Counted from the first letter of the stretch, positions 32,051 through 41,208 are shown. The stretch: 64,000 nucleotides of DNA from Rhodopila globiformis (GCF_002937115.1 NZ_NHRY01000263.1:1-64000); one strand, 5' to 3'. Program-made: numbers and translations. Notes: generated by a model from the sequence alone, not told the origin.

Positions 32051-33937
32051 TTAGCCCTCGACTACGTGGATGAAGGTTTCGGCGGGGGTGAAGCTCGCCA
32101 GGTCCAGGATGTTCCGGTTGCCGCCCGCCGGGTCGGTTTCCATAACTGTGAAACCCAGCCTGGCATAGTGATCCTTCACCATGCCGTTCTTCTTGGTCGG
32201 GATGTACTCGCCGGCCAGCCGCCTCGCGCCCAGCCGGGCCGCTTCCTGCGCGATCAGGTTCAGCGTCGTCGGCTCCACCTGGCGGCCCAGCACGCGACAG
32301 CTCATGAGCCAGGTGTCGATCGTCAGGTCCTTGTTGTCCTGCAGCCGGCCGATGATGATGGCGATGATGCCGTTGTCGCCGAACCGGTCGGTCAGGCGCA
32401 GTTGCAGGCCGAACGCCGTGTCATCGGCCATCACCGCAAGGACGTCTGCCTCGGTGTAGCGGCGGGTGGTCAGGTTGAACTGGTTGGACTTGTTGATCAA
32501 CTGCACGATGCGCTGCAGGCCGATGGTGTCGAAGCGCTTCCAGACCAGCTGCATCTCCAGACTGCGTAGATACGACGGAAGGTCGGTCACCGCCGCCTTC
32601 AGCGCCTCGCGCGCCCTGTTGCCCTGGTACTGGCCGGTGCGCTCGCGGTCTTCCTCGGTGACGGACAGGCCCTCGAAATAGCCGCCGTCGGCCAGGGCGA
32701 GCGGATAGAAGGTGGGGTCGTCCGGCACCTCCGGCACCGCGACCATCGGCAGTTCCTGGCGCACCAGGTTGCGCTCGAACGGGTTGTCGTCGACGAAGCA
32801 CAGCGCGTCGAGGCCGATGTTCAGGTCCTGCGCGATGGCGCGGATGTTGTCGGCCTTGTTCTGCCAGTTGGCGACGAAGCTGGCGATGTCGCCGCGCTTC
32901 AGCACCATGTCGGGATGCTTGTCGAACGGCTCCAGCGCATTGGCCTCGTCGTTCTTCGAGCACACCGCCAGGATCACGCCGCGGCGGCCGAGTTCGCGCG
33001 CGTATTCCTGGAACGCGGTATAGGCCTCGCCGAGCGGGCTGCCCTGGCCGATGACGATGCCGTCCAGCCCGTCGTCGCCGACGACGCCGCCCCAGATGGT
33101 GTTGTCCAGGTCCAGCACCAGGCACTTGTAGGAGCGTCCCTGCTTCGCCGCCAACCAGCGGCCGACCAGGTCGCCGTAGAGCGGGCCGGCGGTGGGGGAG
33201 ACCTCCTGCTTCGAGCGGTGCCACAGCGCGGGGTCGTGCCACTTGCCGATGCCGTCGCGGGCGGCGCGGTCGTCCACCGCCAGGATGTCGACGCCGTCTG
33301 CCTCGGCCATGGCGCGGATCGCCTGGTTGAGGCGGGTGACGAACCAGGCGCGCGAGCCGGGCAGGCGGTGCTCGTTGTTGCCGAGCAGCGGCAGGTGTGC
33401 CGGCAGGATCGCCTGCTGGAGGACCGGGCAGCGGAAGGCGTCGCGCGCCAGGCGCCAGGCTTCGCGGATGCGGCCCTGCATGTCGGCCAGCGCGGCGTCG
33501 GCGCCTTCGAGGTCCAGGGTGGCGGTGACGCCGGCTGTCATGTGATAGGCGTCCAGCGCGAGCAGGGTCGCCGTCGGCTGGAATTCGTGCAGCGCCGAGC
33601 CGGGGTCTGATAGCTCCTGGCGGTACTGGCCGTAGTCGTTCTCGTAGGTGTCGATCCAGATGCCGCGGCGCAGGCCGGCGACGCGGATGGCCGGCAGCAG
33701 GTGGGTCAGGGTGGAGGAGCCGAGGACGGCGAGGCGGACCTTCCTGGTGGCCAGGGTCTCGGGACCGGCGGGCAGCACGCGGCGGAGGGTTTCGTCCAGG
33801 GCGTTGGTCAGGACGAAGTTCAGGCGGGCGTTGGCGAGGGCGACGGCGGTGTCCCAGGCGGTGGCCGGGTCGTTGGGGAGGGTGCGGAGGCGTTGACGCC
33901 AGTTGGGGACCTCGGGCAGCCAGTGGAGATCGGTCAC
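32051..33937 (-). CDS. FkbH-like HAD-IIIC family protein
   Basis: A 628-aa protein. Residues ~1-240 form the SGNH-like N-terminal domain of long FkbH proteins (RLAVLGSSTLTHLLPAIRVA). KCLVLDLDNTIWGGVVGDDG near residue 270 is the HAD catalytic loop with its two Asp. CSKNDEANALEPF and LCFVDDNPFERNLVR complete the HAD motifs. The C-terminal ~150 residues are a GNAT-like domain (RLTDRFGDNGIIAIII, MSCRVLGRQVE). FkbH proteins transfer the glyceryl group of 1,3-bisphosphoglycerate to an ACP; the ACP gene lies directly downstream. Which pathway consumes glyceryl-ACP is not shown, since no PKS or acyltransferase is adjacent. Confidence 0.9.
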   Translation of the reverse strand: MTDLHWLPEVPNWRQRLRTLPNDPATAWDTAVALANARLNFVLTNALDETLRRVLPAGPETLATRKVRLAVLGSSTLTHLLPAIRVAGLRRGIWIDTYENDYGQYRQELSDPGSALHEFQPTATLLALDAYHMTAGVTATLDLEGADAALADMQGRIREAWRLARDAFRCPVLQQAILPAHLPLLGNNEHRLPGSRAWFVTRLNQAIRAMAEADGVDILAVDDRAARDGIGKWHDPALWHRSKQEVSPTAGPLYGDLVGRWLAAKQGRSYKCLVLDLDNTIWGGVVGDDGLDGIVIGQGSPLGEAYTAFQEYARELGRRGVILAVCSKNDEANALEPFDKHPDMVLKRGDIASFVANWQNKADNIRAIAQDLNIGLDALCFVDDNPFERNLVRQELPMVAVPEVPDDPTFYPLALADGGYFEGLSVTEEDRERTGQYQGNRAREALKAAVTDLPSYLRSLEMQLVWKRFDTIGLQRIVQLINKSNQFNLTTRRYTEADVLAVMADDTAFGLQLRLTDRFGDNGIIAIIIGRLQDNKDLTIDTWLMSCRVLGRQVEPTTLNLIAQEAARLGARRLAGEYIPTKKNGMVKDHYARLGFTVMETDPAGGNRNILDLASFTPAETFIHVVEG

Positions 33938-34397
33938 GAATCCTCCGTTATGTCTTGCGGACCCGGGAATATGGTGCGGTGCCGCGGGCAGCTAACACCC
34001 ACATGCGGTGGGCGCAACGAAAAAGCCGTCGTCGCCACTTTGTTCCGCGGCCTGCGGGCTGACAGGATCAGCCTCGCGGTGCAGATGTCGTCAAACCTCT
34101 CACGCAGTCGAACCGGTTTGTCATGTGCCTGCCCCGGTTCATCCGCGGCTGCAGCCTGTGCCAAAGCCGATCGAATCGCGCCTTTGCCCGTGTCATCGAG
34201 ACTGGGAAGATTCGTGAGATACCGAGGCGAAAAAAAGTGGACGTGAGCGTATATTATATGTTGTGGGGTATAGAATGTTATTCTAGCGTATGCGACATGG
34301 TTGCTGTGGCGCTTCGATCCGCATGGAGGCGCGATGGATACGTGCCCCCTCCATCCCCGGGGGCGTTCCTGAACGTACACGATGCTGCCGGCGAGGA

Positions 34398-34414
34398 GTC
34401 GGAAAAATTTACAG
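34398..34414. promoter_or_regulatory. Upstream activator-like motif, distal copy
   Basis: GTCGGAAAAATTTACAG, identical at 16 of 17 positions to the copy at 34633. It is about 310 bases above the predicted PEP-CTERM transcription start. Confidence 0.6.
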
Positions 34415-34632
34415 CGCCGCCGTGCTCTCTGGTTCGTCGGCCGCGGCGCACCGAACAGCCAAATAATTGCTGATGTAGATCGATCAGGCGCACGCGGGCA
34501 TTGCGTAACTTGGAAAAAACCGGTTGCGTATAACCGGAAAAGGCATTGGCGATCGTAGCCGCATGCTTGTCGTCGTCCTTGACTTCTCCGGCTTTTGCCG
34601 CCGGGTCCATCGAATTCACGGCGTAGATTTCT

Positions 34633-34649
34633 GTCGGAAATATTTACAG
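34633..34649. promoter_or_regulatory. Upstream activator-like motif, proximal copy
   Basis: GTCGGAAATATTTACAG preceded by T; TGT..ACA ends and an AAATATTT centre make it nearly palindromic. It lies about 85 bases above the predicted sigma-54 start, the usual place for an enhancer-binding protein. I recall similar TGTAAA-N-CCGACA elements upstream of PEP-CTERM genes in other bacteria, where a PrsR-type activator acts with RpoN. Confidence 0.65.
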
Positions 34650-34699
34650 TACCGCCCTGACGTTTAATAAAACATGCGCTGAACCAATGGCTTATGAAT

Positions 34700-34714
34700 T
34701 GGCATCCCGTTTGC
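34700..34714 (+). promoter_or_regulatory. Sigma-54 (-24/-12) promoter of the PEP-CTERM gene
   Basis: TGGCATCCCGTTTGC matches the RpoN consensus TGGCAC-N5-TTGC with exact spacing (GG at -24, GC at -12). It is 33 bases before the ATG at 34748, giving a predicted start near 34726 and a short leader. It also shows that the in-frame ATG at 34694 cannot be the translation start. Confidence 0.8.
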
Positions 34715-34747
34715 ATCGGTGGCGGTGGCAATTGGGGAGTTAGTCTC

Positions 34748-35254
34748 ATGACGACGTTTCGTTCTTTTGTGCTGGTCGGCGCGATCGCGTCTGCCCTGAC
34801 GCTATCCGGGACCCAGGCGCACGCCAGCCTGCTGAACTTCAGTTGGACTGACACCAATGGCGACACCGCCTCCTGGACGATGGATTCCAATCCGACCCCA
34901 ATCAGCGTTAATACGGGCCAGAGCACCGAAGTAGCGGTGAACTCCGGAACCAGCAACTTGCTCGCGACCTTTTCCGCGGTTTACTTCTACATCGGGACTG
35001 TAGGAGGCGGCTTCTCGGACCCGAACGCGACGCTGAATACGGCTGGCGAACAGGTCTATACAAACACGGAGGCGGCGCCGGTGTTCTTGGTCGGCAGTTA
35101 CGCCGTGGGCCGCGCTGATCCCAACACGGACAACTTGATCTCCAACGGCACGCTGACCGTGACCGCGGCGCCGGAGCCTGCCAGCCTGGCTCTGTTGGCC
35201 GGGAGCCTGATCGGGCTGGGCGTGGCGCGCCGCCGCATGGCAATCCGCGACTGA
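34748..35254 (+). CDS. PEP-CTERM sorting domain-containing secreted protein
   Basis: A 168-aa exported protein. The signal peptide is MTTFRSFVLVGAIASALTL ending at AHA-S. A ~110-residue Ser/Thr/Asn-rich mature region with no Cys follows. The C-terminus is APEPASLALLAGSLIGLGVA then RRR, the PEP motif, membrane helix and basic tail recognised by exosortase, which cleaves and anchors or releases the protein at the surface in exopolysaccharide-producing bacteria. The start follows GGGGAGTTAG and lies just after the sigma-54 promoter. No exosortase gene is in the window. The mature domain is not one I recognise. Confidence 0.9.
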   Translation: MTTFRSFVLVGAIASALTLSGTQAHASLLNFSWTDTNGDTASWTMDSNPTPISVNTGQSTEVAVNSGTSNLLATFSAVYFYIGTVGGGFSDPNATLNTAGEQVYTNTEAAPVFLVGSYAVGRADPNTDNLISNGTLTVTAAPEPASLALLAGSLIGLGVARRRMAIRD

Positions 35255-35880
35255 TATCCCGCCCTGTATCGGCTGCCCGGCTCCAGCGGACGTCCATGCG
35301 GAGGCCGGGATCCGGTCCAAGGGGTACCATGACCGCAGAGTTGGCGGCCCATTTCTTCGTCGCTAATTCCATTGTGGCGCCGAACGGATCGCCACCGCTT
35401 CATGCGGTTGCGAAAATCGTTCCTGATCGGCCAGTTTCATCGGCCAGTTTCGAGGCTTGATACCGCGGTGCGGGAAACCTGGCGCGCCGGAGTTTCGCTC
35501 GTCGCTTGACAATGCGTGCAGCGATCGACAACGAGGCCGCGGGCCGCAGGGATTCCCCCCCCTGGGCCCGCGTGTTTCCATTCCAGCCAACAATACCCTG
35601 TCGTCATGCGCCGGCCTGTCGCGACCACACCCGCCGCCTGGCCATGGCCGGTGACCAGGTCTGGTGCAAGCGTCGCCAGATCCATGGCTCCCGTTGAACT
35701 TGGCGTGCAACGTTCGCGCTGTTGCTGCCGATCGTGTGCTTAATGTTAGTGTCTGCCCGACAAGTTTCCCTTATCTTCCAACTGGTTACGGACGACGCGG
35801 TGTCGCTCCTCGGCGGAAACCGCCGCTACTTTCGAAACCGTTCTGCTATCAACAGTGGGTTAACCACTTGATTCCATTGG
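35255..35880. other. Gap between convergent PEP-CTERM and Crp/Fnr genes
   Basis: 626 bases with no supported gene and no dispersed palindrome family. GCGGGCCGCAGG..CCTGGGCCCGC near 35538-35570 is an imperfect GC-rich hairpin that could end transcription. An AT-richer stretch at 35740-35900 follows. Confidence 0.4.
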
Positions 35881-36573
35881 CTACCTTCTCGGACAGACAC
35901 TTAGGCCGGCACAGGATCGCAGCACCGCGACGTCCCGAATAACCACGACGCCGCGCTGTGTTTCGACACCCAGGCGGCGCAGGGCCGCAAAGGCACGCGA
36001 CAGATTTTCCTGGGTACAGCCGATTTTTGCCGCGATATATCGTTTCTCCAGTGGCAGCACGAAGCGGGCCGGTGCCGAGTCCTCGCCGTCTGCCAGTCCA
36101 AGGAGATAGCGCGCCAGACGCTGTGTGGCTGGATGGCGCTTCAACTCGCAAATCTCGATCTGTAGCCGATGCAGGTCAAGCAGCGCATGGCTGAGAAAGC
36201 GGCGCGCGACTTCCGTATCCTGCTCGATCAATGTCCGCAGCGGCGCGGTGGGCACGATGACGAGCGTCACGGAACTGATCGTCCGGACGCCAAAGCGCGA
36301 TGGCAAACCCAATATGGCTTCCGGACAGGCGATTGCCGAAGGCGACTGAATGACGTCAATGAGGACATCGCCATGATCCCCGTTCGCTTGTGTGGCGACC
36401 GCGGCGCCAGACATCAGGAAAATCAGGTCCGACGGTGTACGGCCTTCCATGAGAATGTCATGGTCCGGCCCCAACCGGGCCAAGTCACCAAGTTCGTTGA
36501 GAACGTGCAGTTGCTCCGCGTTGAGGGCGGCGAAAACGTGCAAACCTCGCAGTGTTTCGACTCCTGGTCTCAT
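35881..36573 (-). CDS. Crp/Fnr family transcriptional regulator
   Basis: A 230-aa protein. Residues ~10-125 are the cyclic-nucleotide-binding-like beta barrel (DHDILMEGRTPSDLIFLMSGA), a long dimer helix follows, and the C-terminal winged helix contains KRYIAAKIGCTQENLSRAFAALRRLGV as helix-turn-helix. There is no N-terminal Cys cluster, so it is not an FNR-type iron-sulfur sensor. The cAMP-contacting RxS motif of Crp is not evident, so its ligand is unknown. It is divergent from the Hint-domain surface-protein gene across a 280-base AT-rich region with a palindrome, making that gene a likely target. Confidence 0.88.
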   Translation of the reverse strand: MRPGVETLRGLHVFAALNAEQLHVLNELGDLARLGPDHDILMEGRTPSDLIFLMSGAAVATQANGDHGDVLIDVIQSPSAIACPEAILGLPSRFGVRTISSVTLVIVPTAPLRTLIEQDTEVARRFLSHALLDLHRLQIEICELKRHPATQRLARYLLGLADGEDSAPARFVLPLEKRYIAAKIGCTQENLSRAFAALRRLGVETQRGVVVIRDVAVLRSCAGLSVCPRR

Positions 36574-36670
36574 GTTCTGCCACTCGTTTTGTGATTTGAG
36601 GTGGTCACCACAGCTTTTGGTTGTAAGCGACGGTCGGAATCTCGAACTTCGGGGCGGCGACTATCGGAAA

Positions 36671-36682
36671 TGATAATTATCA
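36671..36682. promoter_or_regulatory. Perfect palindrome in the Crp/Hint divergent promoter region
   Basis: TGATAATTATCA is a perfect 12-base palindrome in a strongly AT-rich stretch between the two divergent genes. It resembles half of a Fur box as well as a generic dimer site. A GGTGGTCACCAC near-palindrome lies 60 bases toward the Crp/Fnr gene. Which protein binds is unknown. Confidence 0.45.
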
Positions 36683-36853
36683 ATCAACGACCTGACGTAG
36701 CGCAATTCTAGATACAAGAAACGACAAGTGTGATTTTGCGTATTGCATGTCAATGCAACTCGCGTCAATCGGAAATAGTTGCAAAATCGCTTTGGAAGCG
36801 CCCTCCGGCTAATCCGGTCGGACGCTTACGCAGCAGTCGTGAGGAACGAGGCC

Positions 36854-38716
36854 ATGAGTATCGACAGTTGGGTAAAAGCAGGTAGATTGGTAGGCGGCAC
36901 TTGGAGCCAGACCGGACATTGGTCGGCGAAAGGCATTCCCGGAAGCGGGGACACCGCGGACATCAGTCGTGCCGCAAAAAGCGCCTATACCGTCATTGTC
37001 GATGGCTCGTATACGATTGCCGATCTGACAATCGGCTCCAGCTATGCAACGCTTGCCTTTAATGCAGGCACAAGTCTCACAGTCAGCGGCACAACCACCC
37101 TTTCTGCCGGCACGATCGCGCTTGGCAGCAGCGGGGCGACGCTTTCAACCGGCATCCTGGATACTTCCAACGGCACGGCCATCACGATCGGCACTGGCGC
37201 CACACTGCTCGCTGGCAGCGGCACAATCAGCGGGGCAGTCTCCGGTCCCGGCACCATCGAGGCCAATGGCGGGACGCTGGATTTCAGCGCCGGGATTGGT
37301 GCGAATACTGGGCTGAACTACGAGATCTCCAATGCGAGTTTGTCTGTCCTTCAGATCGACTCGACTGTCGGCAACAACAACACGTTCAGCTTCGCCGGCG
37401 CGGCCGGTGTGCTTGACTTCACCGCCACCAGCACCAACCTGAACCAGACCGTGTCGGGCCTGAATGTCGGCGCCAGCGACACAGCGCCTACCAACTTCAT
37501 CCAGGTTGCGGGCATCGTCACCGTCAGCGATGCCACCAACCTCTATTCCTATTCCGGCGCACCGGTAACAGTCGACTTCGGCAGCGCTGGCAGCCTGACC
37601 CTGACCAATGTCAGCGGCAGCAGCGGGTCGTTTTACGTCGATACCGTCATCACAGGCGGCAACACCGACATCTTCCTCGCCTCGACCGTCTGCTTCGCCG
37701 CCGGCACCCGCATCCTGACCGCATCCGGTGAGCAGGCGGTCGAGACCCTGCGTCCGGGCGACATCGTCCTCACGCTCACCGGCGACACGCTCACCCCCGA
37801 ACCGGTCAAGTGGATCGGCTACCGCCGGATCGACCTGACGGCGCATCCGCGGCCCGAAATGGCGGCTCCCATCCGCATCCAACGCCACGCCTTCGCCGAC
37901 AACCGGCCGCACACCGACCTGGTCGTCTCCCCCGACCACGCCCTGTTCGTGGACGGCAAGCTGATCGCCGCCCGCCAACTGGTCAACGGCAGCACGATCC
38001 GCCGGGAAACCGCCTGCAAGTCCGTCGAATATTTCCACGTCGAGCTCGACCACCACGCCATCCTGCTGTCCGAGGGCCTGCCGACGGAAAGCTACCTCGA
38101 CACCGGCAACCGCGGCTTCTTCGCCAACGGCGGCGACCCGCTGGTCCTGCACCCGGACCTGATGGACGAATCCGATTGCCCGACCCGCGAGGCGGCCTCG
38201 TGCGCGCCGTTCGCCTGGGACGAGCCCACGGTGCGGCCGGTCTGGCAGCGCCTGGCCGATCGCGCGGCGACTTTGGGCCAGCCGGCGGTCAGCCCGGAAA
38301 CCACCCGCGACACCGACCTGCACCTGCTGATCAAGGGCCGGGCCCTGCGGCCGCTGTACGCCGAGAACGGGCTGTTCATCTTCGCGCTGCCGCGCGGCAC
38401 GGCCGAGGCGCGGCTGGTGTCCCGCGCCGGCGCTCCGGCGGATGCGCGCCCCTGGCTGGACGACCGCCGCGTGCTCGGCGTCCAGGTGCAGCAGATCACC
38501 CTCCGCGATGCGACCGACGTCACCACGATCGCCCTCGACGACCCGGCCCTGTCGCAGGGTTGGTGGGACGTGGAGCGGAACGGCATGACGATGCGGCGCT
38601 GGACGGACGGAAACGCCGTTCTGCCGCTGCCTCACCTGCCGGGCGTGTCGATGCTGGAAATCCGGGCCGGCGGCCTGGACTACCTGATCGGCAACGACCG
38701 CAGCGCCGCCGCATAG
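36854..38716 (+). CDS. Hint-domain surface/adhesin-like protein
   Basis: A 620-aa protein. Residues ~1-275 are low-complexity, Gly/Ser/Thr/Ala-rich beta repeats (TLSAGTIALGSSGATLSTG, TGATLLAGSGTISGAVSGPG), an autotransporter-like passenger, with no classical signal peptide. From C280 comes a Hint_2 domain: VCFAAGTRILTASGEQAVE, LRPGDIVLTL and VSPDHALFVDGKLIAARQL carry the Cys1 and TxxH-like features of self-splicing/cleaving folds. A ~200-residue C-terminal domain follows. Such proteins are abundant in Acetobacteraceae and may self-process at the Hint Cys. The ATG at 36854 follows GAGGAACGAGG; 25 upstream codons are excluded. Confidence 0.85.
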   Translation: MSIDSWVKAGRLVGGTWSQTGHWSAKGIPGSGDTADISRAAKSAYTVIVDGSYTIADLTIGSSYATLAFNAGTSLTVSGTTTLSAGTIALGSSGATLSTGILDTSNGTAITIGTGATLLAGSGTISGAVSGPGTIEANGGTLDFSAGIGANTGLNYEISNASLSVLQIDSTVGNNNTFSFAGAAGVLDFTATSTNLNQTVSGLNVGASDTAPTNFIQVAGIVTVSDATNLYSYSGAPVTVDFGSAGSLTLTNVSGSSGSFYVDTVITGGNTDIFLASTVCFAAGTRILTASGEQAVETLRPGDIVLTLTGDTLTPEPVKWIGYRRIDLTAHPRPEMAAPIRIQRHAFADNRPHTDLVVSPDHALFVDGKLIAARQLVNGSTIRRETACKSVEYFHVELDHHAILLSEGLPTESYLDTGNRGFFANGGDPLVLHPDLMDESDCPTREAASCAPFAWDEPTVRPVWQRLADRAATLGQPAVSPETTRDTDLHLLIKGRALRPLYAENGLFIFALPRGTAEARLVSRAGAPADARPWLDDRRVLGVQVQQITLRDATDVTTIALDDPALSQGWWDVERNGMTMRRWTDGNAVLPLPHLPGVSMLEIRAGGLDYLIGNDRSAAA

Positions 38717-38923
38717 AGCGGGATCGTCCGGGGTCGGCGCGCGGCGGCGCGGCGACCTCGGGTCTCAATCGCCCGCGTCAACCAGGACGCCAGAGCACGA
38801 TCGGGTCAACCTGACCCGATCACGCGCCAGGCCACGCCGGCAGGCGGCGCCCCGATCCCTGGCCGCGCCACCCGAACCGCCGCTCCGGCTGGCCATCCCT
38901 GCGTTCCGCCGCCGGAACCGGGA

Positions 38924-39847
38924 TCAGGCTGCGGCGGGGTCGGCCCCGTTGTCTGCCCGGGCGGCGTCGGCCTGCTCCAGCCGGGCGTTCAGCTCCGCCC
39001 CCAGCAGCACGGCATAGGCGGACACATAGAACCACAGCATCACGCCGATGATGGCGGCCAGCGACCCGTAGGTCGCGCCGAAGCTGGACATGCGCGAGAC
39101 GTAGAACGACAGCGCCTCCGACGCGACCAGCCACAGCACGGTCGCCAGCGCCGCGCCGGGCGCGATGCGCGGCCGCCTTGGGACCCGCCGCAGCGGGCCG
39201 AAGCGGTACAGCAGCGCAATGGCCACAAAGAAGAAGCCAATCAGCATGGCCATGCCGGCCGCATGCACCAGGCTGCCGCCATGCCGCGTCAGGCCCAGGA
39301 AGCTGATCGCCGGCGGCAGCAGCACCAGCACCGCGATGGCCAGGATCGCGCACAGGACGGCAATCAGGGTCATCGACAGGCCGATCAACTGGAACCGCAG
39401 CAACGGGCGCCGCTCGGTGACGTCATAGGCGATGTTCACTGCGGACAGCACCGACTTGCTGCCGGTGGAACTGCTCCAGAAGGTCAGCAGGAAGCTGATC
39501 GCCAGGTGCGCGCTCAGCTCGCCGCCGCTTTTGTGGACAAGCTGGTGCACCCGGTTGGCGATCAGGCCGAATGCCTGCGGCGGCAGCAGCCCGGCCAGGG
39601 CTGCCAGATGCTGCTCGGCGGTGACCGGGGCGAGCACCAGGCCCATCATCGAGATCAGCATGCTGATGGCGGGAAACAGCGCCAGGGTGGCGTAGAACGC
39701 GCAGCCAGCCGCCGCCAGGGAAATCCGGTCGGTGGTGCTGGCCAGCAGGGTATCCCGCACCAGCCTGGCGTAGCGGGCGCGGGCCGGTTCGGCGGTGGGG
39801 CCGTCCTCGGGCACGGTCACCTCGTTTCGATCAGCTTGGGCGGGCAT
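38924..39847 (-). CDS. YihY/virulence factor BrkB family membrane protein
   Basis: A 307-aa protein from the ATG at 39847 (MPAQADRNEV). Six membrane segments are visible, with the family motif SLAAAGCAFYATLALFPA near residue 55 and the FWSSSTGSKSVLSAVNIAYDV region near 125, then LLYRFGPLRR and GSLAAIIGVMLWFYVSAYAVLLGAELNA at the end. Once misnamed as ribonuclease BN, the family is of unknown transport function. The C-terminus is acidic. It is convergent with the Hint-domain gene and divergent from the decarboxylase; no operon partner. Confidence 0.9.
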   Translation of the reverse strand: MPAQADRNEVTVPEDGPTAEPARARYARLVRDTLLASTTDRISLAAAGCAFYATLALFPAISMLISMMGLVLAPVTAEQHLAALAGLLPPQAFGLIANRVHQLVHKSGGELSAHLAISFLLTFWSSSTGSKSVLSAVNIAYDVTERRPLLRFQLIGLSMTLIAVLCAILAIAVLVLLPPAISFLGLTRHGGSLVHAAGMAMLIGFFFVAIALLYRFGPLRRVPRRPRIAPGAALATVLWLVASEALSFYVSRMSSFGATYGSLAAIIGVMLWFYVSAYAVLLGAELNARLEQADAARADNGADPAAA

Positions 39848-40077
39848 GCGGCACGACCACGGCAGAGTTGAAGCCACTCAGATATTTCCTGTTGCAAGGG
39901 AGGGAAAGCGGTCTTAAGTGGCCCCCACGCAGCAACGCACGTGCCTCTGGCCCTCTGTGGTTACGCAACGACGTCAAGCGTTCTGGCAATCGCATGGTCG
40001 CTGGTTCGTTCGACCGTTTCGTTAACTACGCTCATCGCCTGGATAGATGAGCGTTCATAGGAGGGAGGCCCGGCGCG

Positions 40078-41208
40078 ATGACCCCAAAAATCGCCCGTTT
40101 CCTGGCCCAGCATCAGCCGGCGACGCCGTGCCTGGTGCTGGACGTCGACCGCGTGGAGGAGAACTTCCGCGCGCTGAGGAACGCCTTGCCGCTGGCGCGT
40201 ATCTACTATGCCGTCAAGGCGAATCCGGCGCCGCAGATCCTGCAGCGCCTCGTCGGCCTCTCCAGCCACTTCGATGCCGCCAGTATCGAGGAAGTGACGG
40301 CGTGTCTCGACGCCGGCGCGCGGCCCGAGGCGATCAGCTTCGGCAACACCATCAAGAAGGTGTCGGCGATCCGCCAGGCGCACGAACGCGGCGTCGGCCT
40401 GTTCGCGTTCGATTCGCGTGAGGAACTGGAGAAGCTGGCCGCCCACGCGCCCGGATCGCGCGTCTATTGCCGCATCCGCGTGGAGAACGCCGGCGCCGAC
40501 TGGCCGCTGTCGCGCAAGTTCGGCACGACGATCGAAAGCGCGAAGGAGCTGATGACCGAGGCCGCAACGCTTGGGCTCGACCCGTACGGCCTGTCGTTCC
40601 ACGTCGGCAGCCAGCAGACCACGACGCAGGCGTATGAAGCCGCCATCGGCAAGGTTGCGATGCTGTTCACCGACCTGACCGAGGCCGGCGTCAACCTGCG
40701 CATGATCAACCTCGGCGGTGGGTTCCCGACCCGGTATCGCGACGAGGTGCCGGGAATCGACCAGTTCGGCAACGCGATCATGCGGGCAATGACCGAGCAT
40801 TTCGGCAACGCCCTGCCGGAGATGCTGGTCGAGCCGGGCCGCTTCATCGTCGGCGACGCCGGTCTTGTCGCGGCCGAGGTCGTGCTGGTCAGCCGGCGCG
40901 ACCGCAACGATCCGGTGCGCTGGGTGTACCTGGACATCGGGCGCTTCGGCGGCCTGGCCGAGACCGAGGGCGAGTCGATCAAGTATCGAATCACCACGCC
41001 GCATGACGGCACCCGGATGGGCCCGGTGGCGATCGCCGGGCCGACCTGCGACGGCGCCGATATCCTGTACGAGAAAACCAACTATCGCCTGCCGCTGGCG
41101 CTGAAATCGGGCGACCGGGTTGAGCTGCTGTCCACCGGCGCGTATGTCTCGACCTATGCCAGCACGAAGTTCAACGGCTTCGCGCCGCTGGCGGAGTACT
41201 ATTTGTAA
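40078..41208 (+). CDS. Ornithine/lysine decarboxylase, alanine-racemase-fold type
   Basis: A 376-aa PLP enzyme of fold III, the eukaryotic-type ODC family. YYAVKANPAPQIL places the PLP lysine at K47. The glycine-rich phosphate loop is in LGGGFPTRY, EPGRFIVGDAGL follows, and the active-site Cys is C324 in CDGADILYE. It makes putrescine (or cadaverine) for polyamine synthesis, and the family is typical of alphaproteobacteria. GGAGGGAGG sits nine bases before the ATG. No antizyme-like or other polyamine gene is nearby. Substrate choice between ornithine and lysine cannot be settled by eye. Confidence 0.93.
   Translation: MTPKIARFLAQHQPATPCLVLDVDRVEENFRALRNALPLARIYYAVKANPAPQILQRLVGLSSHFDAASIEEVTACLDAGARPEAISFGNTIKKVSAIRQAHERGVGLFAFDSREELEKLAAHAPGSRVYCRIRVENAGADWPLSRKFGTTIESAKELMTEAATLGLDPYGLSFHVGSQQTTTQAYEAAIGKVAMLFTDLTEAGVNLRMINLGGGFPTRYRDEVPGIDQFGNAIMRAMTEHFGNALPEMLVEPGRFIVGDAGLVAAEVVLVSRRDRNDPVRWVYLDIGRFGGLAETEGESIKYRITTPHDGTRMGPVAIAGPTCDGADILYEKTNYRLPLALKSGDRVELLSTGAYVSTYASTKFNGFAPLAEYYL

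Larger units (their letters stand above)
33938..34747. other. Intergenic control region between FkbH and PEP-CTERM genes
   Basis: About 800 bases, AT-richer than surrounding genes, especially at 34230-34280 and 34480-34700. It contains the two 17-bp motifs (34398, 34633) and the sigma-54 promoter (34700) described separately. A minus-strand open frame (34278-34619) has no recognisable family and overlaps the first motif, so it is not called. Confidence 0.6.

Noticed and set aside
34278-34619. A 113-codon minus-strand frame before the PEP-CTERM gene
   Set aside because: No recognisable family, and it overlaps the distal regulatory motif. Kept only as a possibility.
34694-34747. Upstream ATG for the PEP-CTERM gene
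   Set aside because: It precedes the sigma-54 promoter elements, so it would not be in the transcript, and it would bury the signal peptide.
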